A stretch of 11,684 nucleotides of DNA from Actinomycetes bacterium (GTDB taxonomy: Bacteria > Actinomycetota > Acidimicrobiia > Acidimicrobiales > JAKAOS01), in the NCBI GenBank assembly GCA_021790615.1, contig JAJYGW010000002.1, positions 1 through 11,684 on the forward strand, given 5' to 3'. The translations under genes were made by a program, and so were the position numbers. Positions 1 to 5,598 of this stretch are shown here, one piece after another. Below the pieces are notes generated by a model. That model was given only the letters and a program-made list of their open reading frames with translations. It ran no database searches and was not told the origin of the DNA. How positions within the stretch are numbered: position 1 is the stretch's first letter; each line of letters opens with the position of its first letter.

Positions 1-315
1 ACCCCGATGGGGACGAGCACCGTCACTCCGGCTGACCTGTTCACCTTCGTGCCTCCGACGGTGACCTCGGTCATACCGAGCGGGGGAGGCAACCGCGCCT
101 TCGTCACCATCACCGGAACCAACTTCATCAGCGGAGACACGGTGCGCTTCGGTGGCAAGGTGGCTCCCCATGTCGATGTCGCGAGCGCCAACGAGATCAC
201 GGTCGACAGCCCGTTCGGCAGTCCTGGCGCTGTGGTCTACGTCACGGTGCGTGCTCCCGGCACGGGCGTCACAAGCCCCGCCGCGCCGGGCGACACGTTC
301 ACGTACAACGCGTAG
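1..315 (+). CDS. IPT/TIG-repeat protein, C-terminal end (5' truncated by window)
   Basis: The frame is open from the first base and stops with TAG at 313-315. It contains the tail of one immunoglobulin-like IPT/TIG repeat, whose last strand reads ADLFTFVP, and then one whole repeat beginning PTVTSVIPSGGG. The whole repeat has the family pattern of P-x-V-x-x-V-x-P-x-x-G at its start, then VTITGTNF, a G-x-x-V-x-F-G strand and a final DTFTYNA strand. IPT/TIG domains are beta-sandwich modules found in tandem in exported or surface proteins of many bacteria; they bind or space other domains. The ATG at 7 falls inside the first repeat, so it is not a credible start and the gene must begin upstream of the window. 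No anchor, membrane helix or catalytic domain follows the last repeat, so the protein ends on the repeat itself. Its precise role cannot be told from this fragment. Confidence 0.85.
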   Translation, partial: TPMGTSTVTPADLFTFVPPTVTSVIPSGGGNRAFVTITGTNFISGDTVRFGGKVAPHVDVASANEITVDSPFGSPGAVVYVTVRAPGTGVTSPAAPGDTFTYNA

Positions 316-390
316 CCGGAGAGACAGGCAACCTGAGGGGTGCCACTTGTCGGCTCGGGCCGTCGGTCGGTGCCCGGGCGCCTCTCCCGG

Positions 391-433
391 CCGCGCCCGA
401 GCGCCGCGCCCGAGCGCCTGAGCGCCTGAGCGC
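391..433. repeat. Short GC-rich tandem repeats in the convergent intergenic region
   Basis: The 14-mer CCGCGCCCGAGCGC occurs at 391-404 and again at 404-417 (period 13). It is followed by two copies of CTGAGCGC at 418-433, which share the GAGCGC core. The gene-free stretch 316-549 otherwise holds only the inverted repeat at 447-490, the CGACG repeat at 521-540, and no credible reading frame. This is probably simple slippage sequence with no assigned function. Confidence 0.6.
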
Positions 434-446
434 ACGGTGCCAGCGT

Positions 447-490
447 CGTCTTCGGTCACCTTCGCCAGTTCGCTACGGTGACCGAAGACG
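447..490. terminator. 14-bp perfect inverted repeat, possible bidirectional terminator
   Basis: The left arm CGTCTTCGGTCACC (447-460) and right arm GGTGACCGAAGACG (477-490) are perfectly complementary and flank a 16-nt loop. The site lies between convergent genes: the IPT gene ends at 315 on + and the MDMPI-family gene ends at 550 on -. A transcription terminator for one or both is therefore the simplest reading. There is no T-tract on either side and the loop is long. A dimeric-protein operator is the alternative, although no gene starts nearby. Confidence 0.5.
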
Positions 491-520
491 CGCACACCTG
501 CGTCGCGGCACGCATCGATC

Positions 521-540
521 CGACGCGACGCGACGCGACG
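521..540. repeat. Four tandem copies of CGACG
   Basis: The pentamer CGACG is repeated four times without interruption just downstream of the stop codon of the minus-strand gene ending at 550. It is a plain microsatellite-like repeat, and nothing suggests a function. Confidence 0.7.
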
Positions 541-549
541 GGCCGAGGC

Positions 550-1281
550 TCAGAATGCCGTCTGCGTGCGCCAGCGCTCCGGGATCTCGTCGTCCCCGAG
601 TCGCTCGATGGCCAGCTCTTCTGGAGTCGCGCGGTTCGCGCACCAGAGCCACAGCGCTTCTGCCGGGCCGCGCAGGGCGGTGTCGGCCTTCGCGTGCGTG
701 CGCCGCGTCGCCACCTCGCCGTCGGGTCCGAGCCGCACCACCCATTCGCCGCCGGCATCGGTGCAGTGGAGGTGCACGGACTGGCCGGACCACCCGTCCG
801 GACGGCGCCGCACAACCCGAGGCAGGATCACGCTCAGGTGCTCGTCGATGCCGTCGACGGCTACCTCGGGGTCGATCCTCGACGGCGTCCCGGTCGCCCC
901 CTCGGCGTCCCAGGCGTGCAGCACGGTCTCGAGGGCCTGACGCCGGAACCAGAAGCGCACCGACCTGGGTGTGCCGAAGGTCCAGCAGTTGGCATCGGGG
1001 TCCGTCGCGCCGAGGACGTCGACCAGGCGCTCGGCCTGCCCCTTCGCCCACGTGCGCAACGCTCGGGCTGTTCGGCTCTCGGGCGCCTGTCCAAGGTCCG
1101 CGCGGACCTTGGTCGTGACGGTCTCTGCGGCCCAGCCCCATACGAGGCCCATGTGGACGAGCAGATCGGCGAGGGTCCACTCCGGGCACGTGGGCACGGG
1201 GACGTCCACGGCGCCGCCCGCCGAGTCGACCAACGCGTCGGCCCGCTCGCAGAGGATCTCGAGGTGGGTAGCGGGCTCCAC
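550..1281 (-). CDS. Maleylpyruvate isomerase (MDMPI) family mycothiol-dependent protein
   Basis: The 243-residue product has the DinB-like four-helix fold signature of the MDMPI family. An N-terminal segment reads CPEWTLADLLVHMG, with His43, and a later helix reads LETVLHAWDAE, with Glu118 and His122. The H...E-x3-H arrangement matches the metal site of the corynebacterial mycothiol-dependent maleylpyruvate isomerase. A C-terminal MDMPI domain follows (about residues 150-243). Family members use mycothiol, the actinobacterial thiol, as cofactor or substrate, but most have no known substrate, so true maleylpyruvate isomerization is not claimed. The start chosen is the GTG at 1281, which gives MEPATHLEIL; its ribosome site is weak. 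The open frame runs on to 2082, but that upstream part overlaps pstA and is low-complexity, arginine-rich sequence. The gene lies 59 bp after pstA on the same strand and could be its last cotranscribed gene, although no functional link to phosphate uptake is evident. Confidence 0.82.
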   Translation of the reverse strand: MEPATHLEILCERADALVDSAGGAVDVPVPTCPEWTLADLLVHMGLVWGWAAETVTTKVRADLGQAPESRTARALRTWAKGQAERLVDVLGATDPDANCWTFGTPRSVRFWFRRQALETVLHAWDAEGATGTPSRIDPEVAVDGIDEHLSVILPRVVRRRPDGWSGQSVHLHCTDAGGEWVVRLGPDGEVATRRTHAKADTALRGPAEALWLWCANRATPEELAIERLGDDEIPERWRTQTAF

Positions 1282-1340
1282 GGGCCCGAGGCTACCGGGA
1301 TGTGCGCTCGCAGCTGACGACGGAAGGGTCGCCCAGCGTG

Positions 1341-2216
1341 TCAGCGACCGCGGTACTCCGAGTGGCGCTGCGTGCGAGCGACGATGACGCGAGCGGCGAC
1401 GAGCAGCAGCAGAACCATGACGACGAGAATCAGCCCCGCGTCGTAGGAGAGGTAGTTCGCGTGTTTTACCGGGTAGCTCCAGAACTGGTACACGAGGTAG
1501 GTGAGATAGCCGAACCCTTGGGAGTGGACGAGCGAGCCTGTCCACACTGTGCTCGAGAATCCCGCCGTGAACAGCAGCGGCGCGGTCTCGCCTCCGGCGA
1601 TCGCGAGCCCGATCAGCAATCCCGTCACGATGCCGGGCGCCGCGCTCTTGAGCACGACCTTGCGCATCGAGTGTCCCATCGACATGCCGAGCGCCTCTGC
1701 GCCCTCGCGGTAGCTCACCGGCACCTGGCGCAGGGCCGTCTCGGTCGCTTTCGCGATGTAGGGAACCACCATCACGGACAGCACGAGCAGCGCCGGCAGC
1801 AGAGAGAATTCCCAGTGGAGCCCGACCACGAGCGCCACGTAGCCGACGTAGCCGAGGACGATCGACGGAAAGCCTGCGAGGACGTCGGACGCCATGCGCA
1901 GCCACGTGCCGCCTGGCCCGCCGTGGCGACCTGGGCGTCCCAGCTCGGCAAGGTGGATGCCGGCGAGCACCCCGACGCTGCCCGCGATGAGGAGGACTCC
2001 GGCCATGAGGACGAGCGTGCCCACGATCGGCCCCAAGAGTCCGCCGTCTTCTCCTCGGAGGTTCGTCCACAAGACGTTCCACTGCCAGTGCGGGACGGCC
2101 TTGGCGACCACGCCGCCGAGCAGCCAGACCGCGGGCGAGAGCACGAGCAGGAGTGCGAGCACCGTGCCGGCTCGGAAGAGGACGGTGAACACGGCCCTGC
2201 GCCGGGCGCGCGGCAT
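1341..2216 (-). CDS. pstA: Phosphate ABC transporter permease PstA
   Basis: This 291-residue inner-membrane permease forms, with PstC, the channel of the high-affinity phosphate importer. Hydrophobic segments are visible near residues 15-40, 62-90, 108-133, 136-155, 195-220 and 260-280, giving about six helices. The cytoplasmic coupling loop that docks on the ATPase PstB is the EAA motif at residues 171-196 (EGAEALGMSMGHSMRKVVLK). The following GLAIAGGETAPLLFTAG segment is characteristic of PstA. The ATG at 2216 lies 9 bp after the pstC stop. The pstC TGA is part of a TGAGG stretch that can serve as ribosome site, so the two genes are probably translated together. Length and motif order are normal for the family, with no sign of damage. 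Confidence 0.95.
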   Translation of the reverse strand: MPRARRRAVFTVLFRAGTVLALLLVLSPAVWLLGGVVAKAVPHWQWNVLWTNLRGEDGGLLGPIVGTLVLMAGVLLIAGSVGVLAGIHLAELGRPGRHGGPGGTWLRMASDVLAGFPSIVLGYVGYVALVVGLHWEFSLLPALLVLSVMVVPYIAKATETALRQVPVSYREGAEALGMSMGHSMRKVVLKSAAPGIVTGLLIGLAIAGGETAPLLFTAGFSSTVWTGSLVHSQGFGYLTYLVYQFWSYPVKHANYLSYDAGLILVVMVLLLLVAARVIVARTQRHSEYRGR

Positions 2217-2225
2217 CCCGACGCC

Positions 2226-3320
2226 TCAGGTCCCGCGGCCGACAGGGCCGCCGAGCCGGGAGGTGCGGTGCACGATCCAGCGGGCGACCAGGTTCACGAA
2301 GACGGAGATGACGGCGAGGACGAGCGCGAGCTCCGCGATGCTGGCGACCGCGAACCCGGTGCCGTCGGTCAGCGAGGAGTCGAGCTGCGTCGCGATGGCA
2401 GCCGCGATCGTCGACATCGGCGAGTACACGTTCGGCGCGAGCTGGAAGATGGCGCCGACGGTCAGCACGAGCGCCATCGTCTCGCCCAGCGCGCGCCCGA
2501 GCCCGAGGACCGTCGCGCCGATGATCCCCGAGCGCACCCAGCGGAGAGTGATCCGGTTCGCCACCTCGAAATCGGTCATGCCGAGCGCCTCCCCTCCCTC
2601 TTTCGGGAGGGAGGGGACCTGTCGGAAGAGGTCAGCGGTCGTGGCGGTGATGATCGGCACGATCATGAGCGTCAGGACCAGACTGCCGGTGAGCAACCCC
2701 TCCCCGTGACCGACTGTTCCCTTGAAGAACGACAGGACCGGCACGTTCGGCAGGTGGTCGGCGATGAACGGGTAGAGAGTCTTCGAGAGCGCGGGGCCGA
2801 ACGTGAGAACTCCCCAGAGGCCGAGCACCACGCTCGGCACCCCGGCGAGGAGCTCGATCGCGAAGCCGAGAGGGCGGGAGACCCAGCGAGGCAGCCGCTC
2901 GGTGAGCGCGAAGGCGCAGCCGATCGAGATCGGGAGTGCGATGATCACGGCGATGGCCGAGGTCTGGAGCGTGCCGGCGATGAGAGGCCAAGCTCCGTAA
3001 GACGATCCAACCGGGTGTGCCACCCCGTCCGTGCGAGTGGTCGCCGCGTAGGTGCTGCCGATCTTCCACGCTGCGCCGGTGAAGAAGCCGGTGCCGTTCA
3101 CCTCGACGGCGGAGTAGGCCTTCACGGCGAGGACCGCGACGACGAACGCGAGCGCGGCGAAGGGGAGCAGGACGGCCACGCGCGCCCCCCACTTCCATGC
3201 CCCTGTCTCGCCGGCGCGCAGCACCCCGGCCATCCGCGCGAGCCGAGGCGGCCGGCGCAGCTCCACGTGCCGGCCGGGAGCCGCGGATTGCTGATCCGCG
3301 GCTCCCTCCAACGTCGCCAT
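2226..3320 (-). CDS. pstC: Phosphate ABC transporter permease PstC
   Basis: This 364-residue permease pairs with PstA. A hydrophilic N-terminal tail of about 45 residues precedes the first helix (about 46-68). Further hydrophobic segments lie near 112-140, 153-178, 208-228, 266-292 and 326-350. The EAA coupling loop is at residues 241-266 (EGGEALGMTDFEVANRITLR), and the next helix carries GLGRALGETMAL, diagnostic of PstC. The periplasmic stretch at residues 75-110 (GTGFFTG...W) also matches the family. The start is the ATG at 3320, 55 bp after the pstS stop, with a weak GAGG/GGCGGA-rich leader. The DNA encoding the EAA loop contains a perfect 11-bp hairpin, listed separately. Confidence 0.95.
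   Translation of the reverse strand: MATLEGAADQQSAAPGRHVELRRPPRLARMAGVLRAGETGAWKWGARVAVLLPFAALAFVVAVLAVKAYSAVEVNGTGFFTGAAWKIGSTYAATTRTDGVAHPVGSSYGAWPLIAGTLQTSAIAVIIALPISIGCAFALTERLPRWVSRPLGFAIELLAGVPSVVLGLWGVLTFGPALSKTLYPFIADHLPNVPVLSFFKGTVGHGEGLLTGSLVLTLMIVPIITATTADLFRQVPSLPKEGGEALGMTDFEVANRITLRWVRSGIIGATVLGLGRALGETMALVLTVGAIFQLAPNVYSPMSTIAAAIATQLDSSLTDGTGFAVASIAELALVLAVISVFVNLVARWIVHRTSRLGGPVGRGT
2590..2617 (-). other. 11-bp purine/pyrimidine hairpin inside pstC
   Basis: On +, TCCCCTCCCTC (2590-2600) and GAGGGAGGGGA (2607-2617) are perfect inverted copies around a 6-nt loop. One arm is all pyrimidine and the other all purine, with three G-runs at 2605-2616. In the pstC mRNA it would fold over codons for the conserved VPSLPKEGGEA loop. 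It may be a by-product of codon choice. It could also slow ribosomes or truncate transcripts before pstA; nothing in the sequence decides this. Confidence 0.45.
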
Positions 3321-3375
3321 CGTCCGCCGCCTCAGACCGTGGCTTCGAAGCCGGCCACCGAGTGAGCCCCGCCCG

Positions 3376-4518
3376 CTACTTGATCGCCTGGATCTGGGTG
3401 TACGAGTTGTCCGCGACCTTGGCCGGCAGCGGCCGGAAGTTCACCTGGCTGAGGTAGCTCGGTGTGTTGCCGTCTGTCGGGTCGATCACCCACTCGAGAA
3501 CCGAGCGCACGGTCTTCGCGACGTTCGCTCTGGGCTGCTTCTTCGAGACGATCGCGTACTCGTAGTTGATGATCGGGTAGCCTGTCCTGATCTTTCCGTC
3601 GATTATCGAGATGGCGCCTGTCTTGGGGGTCTTCGCTGCGAACCCGGCGGCCTCGTTGGCGATGGTCTTCTGGGTGGGCATCACGTACTGGCCGACTCCG
3701 TCCTTCAGCCGGCCGTAGGTCAGGCCGTCCCCGAGCGCCTGGGTCTGGTAGCTGATGCCGATGTAGGCGATGCAACCCGGGGTTGTCTTGCAGCCCGCGA
3801 CCATGCCGGAGTTGCCTGTCTCCCCGAGCTCGTGCGGGGCCTTCGGCCATGTGACCGACGTGTTGTAGCCGACCTTCTTGGCCCACACACTTGTCGAGTC
3901 GCTCAGGTAGGTGGTGAACAGGAACGTGTCACCGCTGCCGTCGGAACGGTGCAGCGCCACGATCGGGATGTCGGGAAGTTTCACCCCGGGGTTCAGGCTG
4001 CGTACCGCCGGCGCGTTCCACTTGGTGACTTTGCCCTGGTAGATCTCGGCGAGGAGCTTCCCGCTCAGCCTGAGATGGGCGGTCACGCCTGTCAGGTGGT
4101 AGAAGACCTCCTGCGTCGAGATGGCGAGCGGGATGTTCTCGAGTGCCGGGTCCTGCTGCAGATCGGAGCTGGAGAGGTACGCGTCCGACGCGCCGATCTG
4201 GACCGTGCCGTTGATGGCGTAGCTGATGCCCTTGCCCGATCCGCCGGCTGCGGTCTGGAGGGTCACGCTCGGGTACGCTGTCTCGTAGGCCGGCGCCCAG
4301 ACGTTCCACATCGGGTAGAGGAGCGAGCTGCCTGCCTCGCTGATCGTGCCCCCCGCGGGCGGCTGCACGCGGAGCTCCACGTGCCGGCTCGCCTCCCTGC
4401 TCGTATGCACGTCGTGTGCGCTGGTCGTGGCGCCGGCCATGCTGCCGGCGGCCGCGATCGTCATTGCTGCGCCGGCGAGCGCCGGCACGAGCACCTTGGC
4501 TCGGAGCTTCCGAGTCAC
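3376..4518 (-). CDS. pstS: Periplasmic/extracellular phosphate-binding protein PstS
   Basis: This 380-residue substrate-binding protein captures phosphate for the PstCAB importer. A Sec-type signal is seen at residues 1-34: a positively charged start (TRKLRAK), a hydrophobic core, then alanine-rich AGATTSA. The mature protein has the phosphate-loop motifs of PstS: EAGSSLLYP (61-69), GASDAYLS (109-116, Asp112), HRSDGSGDT (190-198) and GNSG (235-238). Cys243 and Cys249 may form a disulfide. There is no lipobox cysteine after the signal, unlike many actinobacterial PstS lipoproteins. The GTG at 4518 is chosen because an ideal AAGGAGG lies 4 nt upstream and the signal peptide starts directly there. 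The same frame stays open upstream through a 15-bp repeat encoding RHRSP units, but that extension would bury the signal peptide. The gene lies between pstB and pstC, 92 bp after the pstB stop. Confidence 0.94.
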   Translation of the reverse strand: MTRKLRAKVLVPALAGAAMTIAAAGSMAGATTSAHDVHTSREASRHVELRVQPPAGGTISEAGSSLLYPMWNVWAPAYETAYPSVTLQTAAGGSGKGISYAINGTVQIGASDAYLSSSDLQQDPALENIPLAISTQEVFYHLTGVTAHLRLSGKLLAEIYQGKVTKWNAPAVRSLNPGVKLPDIPIVALHRSDGSGDTFLFTTYLSDSTSVWAKKVGYNTSVTWPKAPHELGETGNSGMVAGCKTTPGCIAYIGISYQTQALGDGLTYGRLKDGVGQYVMPTQKTIANEAAGFAAKTPKTGAISIIDGKIRTGYPIINYEYAIVSKKQPRANVAKTVRSVLEWVIDPTDGNTPSYLSQVNFRPLPAKVADNSYTQIQAIK

Positions 4519-4522
4519 GTGA

Positions 4523-4529
4523 CCTCCTT
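4523..4529 (-). promoter_or_regulatory. Strong ribosome binding site of pstS
   Basis: On the minus strand AAGGAGG is followed by TCAC and then the GTG start at 4518. It fixes the pstS start against the much longer open frame. Its GAGGT portion can pair with the ACCTC present in every copy of the adjacent 15-bp repeat. Confidence 0.85.
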
Positions 4530-4541
4530 GTGTCGTTGGTT

Positions 4542-4610
4542 GGTGTCGAGGTGATCGGTGTCGAGGTGATCGGTGTCGAGGTGATCGGTGTCGAGGTGAT
4601 CGGTGTCGAG
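4542..4610. repeat. 15-bp tandem repeat, 4.6 copies, between pstB and pstS
   Basis: Four exact copies of GGTGTCGAGGTGATC (4542-4556, 4557-4571, 4572-4586, 4587-4601) are followed by the first nine bases of a fifth (4602-4610), which abuts the pstB stop codon. In the sense of the operon the unit reads GATCACCTCGACACC. It fills most of the 92-bp gap before pstS. The copies are identical, which suggests recent slippage and probable variation in copy number between strains. The unit resembles the PHO-box-like sequence upstream of pstB, so a regulatory role is possible but unproven. Confidence 0.95.
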
Positions 4611-5507
4611 TCAGCCGAACCGCCCCATGACGTACCGCTCGGTCTGCAGGTTGGTCGGCCGCTCGAAGAGGTCTTCGGTCGGGCCCTGCTCCACGAGCTG
4701 GCCGTCGTAGAAGAACATCGTCCTGTGAGAGACCCGTCGTGCTTGGCCGAGATTGTGCGTGACGACGATCAGAGTGAGCGCGGGTACGAGCTCGGCGAGC
4801 ATCGCCTCGATGTGCTCGGTAGAGATCGGGTCGAGCGAGGACGTGGGCTCGTCGAGCAACAGCACGTCCGGCCCGACGGCGAGCGCGCGCGCCAGGCACA
4901 GGAGCTGCTGCTGGCCGCCGGAGAGCCGGAAGGGAGTGTCGTGCAGCCGGTCCTTCACCGCGTCCCACAACCCCACCTTGCGAAGTCGCTGCTCCGCGAC
5001 GACGTCGAGCTGCTTGCCCTTCGCGATCCGGTGGGCGCGCACGCCTGCGACGACGTTGTCCCGGATCGACATGGGGAACGGGTTCGGCCGCTGGAAGAGC
5101 ATGCCGACCCTCCGTCGCAGGTCCAACAGGTCGGTCCCGGGATCCCAGATGCTCCGGCCGTCGAGGGTCGCGTCGCCTTCGTGCCGGAACCCGACGACCT
5201 TGTCGTTCATCCGGTTGAGGCTTCGGAGGAACGTCGACTTCCCTGAGCCCGTGGGGCCGATGAGCGCGGTGATCGTTCCACGCCCGAACTGCATGTCGAT
5301 CGATGAGAGGACGGGCTTGCTGCCGAAGGAAAGGCCGAGGCCGTGCGTCTCGATGACGTTCGTCGGACGATCCCGGTCCGGGTCGAGCGCATCGAGCACC
5401 GAGTCGACAGCCTGAGAAGGGCCTCCCTCCGGCGCCGACGCCACGCCCCCGGGGCGCGCAGCGCCCTCGGTCCGCTCGGACCGGCTGCCCGGGACGTCAG
5501 CGGGCAC
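4611..5507 (-). CDS. pstB: Phosphate ABC transporter ATP-binding protein PstB
   Basis: This 298-residue ATPase powers the phosphate importer from the cytoplasmic side. It has Walker A GPTGSGKST (84-92), a Q-loop around FQRPNPFPMSI (139-148), the ABC signature LSGGQQQ (195-201), Walker B VLLLDEP (215-221), a D-loop SSLDP and the H-loop THN (His251). It ends in the family-typical RYVMGRFG. The RPNPFPMSI segment and the end are specific for PstB among ABC ATPases. The residue after GGQQQ is Leu202, where most PstB proteins have Arg. About 50 N-terminal residues before the first strand are acidic, low-complexity and not conserved. The start could therefore be an internal GTG (for example residue 22 or 37) instead of the GTG at 5507, whose ribosome site is weak. 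It is the first gene of the operon, an unusual place because pstB commonly follows pstA. Confidence 0.94.
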   Translation of the reverse strand: MPADVPGSRSERTEGAARPGGVASAPEGGPSQAVDSVLDALDPDRDRPTNVIETHGLGLSFGSKPVLSSIDMQFGRGTITALIGPTGSGKSTFLRSLNRMNDKVVGFRHEGDATLDGRSIWDPGTDLLDLRRRVGMLFQRPNPFPMSIRDNVVAGVRAHRIAKGKQLDVVAEQRLRKVGLWDAVKDRLHDTPFRLSGGQQQLLCLARALAVGPDVLLLDEPTSSLDPISTEHIEAMLAELVPALTLIVVTHNLGQARRVSHRTMFFYDGQLVEQGPTEDLFERPTNLQTERYVMGRFG

Positions 5508-5559
5508 GTGCCTGCGCCCGGGAGCTTGCCGCCGTCGAGGTCACACTGGAAGTCCTACC

Positions 5560-5584
5560 GGTGAAAGGTGAACGGAACGGGAAC
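5560..5584 (-). promoter_or_regulatory. Candidate PHO box upstream of pstB
   Basis: Read on the minus strand, two 11-nt units follow each other: GTTCCCGTTCC and GTTCACCTTTC. The second continues as ACC, so GTTCACC is also followed at once by TTCACC. Direct repeats of GTTCACC-like sequence with 11-nt spacing are the known binding site of the phosphate response regulator PhoP in Streptomyces. The site is about 53-77 bp upstream of the pstB start, a sensible position for activation, and it also lies within 40 bp of the divergent marP-like start. Clear -35 and -10 elements could not be assigned. No phoR/phoP gene is in the window. Confidence 0.55.
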
Positions 5585-5586
5585 CG

Positions 5587-5593
5587 AAGGGGA
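5587..5593 (+). promoter_or_regulatory. Ribosome binding site supporting a TTG start
   Basis: AAGGGGA lies 5 nt before the TTG at 5599. It is the only good Shine-Dalgarno match near the candidate starts of the protease gene and favours TTG over the in-frame GTG at 5671. Confidence 0.6.
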
Positions 5594-5598
5594 ATCGC

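Noticed and set aside
478..1317. Plus-strand open frame opposite the MDMPI-family gene
   Set aside because: The minus strand carries the recognisable metal-site motifs, and the plus translation has no coherent domain.
1282..2082. Extension of the MDMPI-family gene to a 510-residue protein
   Set aside because: The added part overlaps pstA in another frame and has no recognisable domain. The MDMPI homology begins right after the GTG at 1281.
1302..3365. A 687-codon open frame on + across pstA and pstC
   Set aside because: It is fully antisense to two clear permease genes. Its product is Arg/Glu/Asp/His-rich with no domain, as expected of a shadow frame in high-GC coding DNA.
4542..4610. CRISPR array or replication iterons
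   Set aside because: The 15-bp units are directly adjacent with no spacers, so this is not CRISPR. There is no replication gene or AT-rich region nearby to support an origin.
4519..4968. N-terminal extension of pstS through RHRSP repeats, giving a 530-residue protein
   Set aside because: The extension runs through the 15-bp repeat and into pstB. The GTG at 4518 has an ideal ribosome site and is followed at once by a proper signal peptide.
5508..5598. Exact sigma-factor -10/-35 promoters in the divergent region
   Set aside because: Several weak candidates exist (for example TAGGAC on the minus strand), but spacing and match are too poor to call one.
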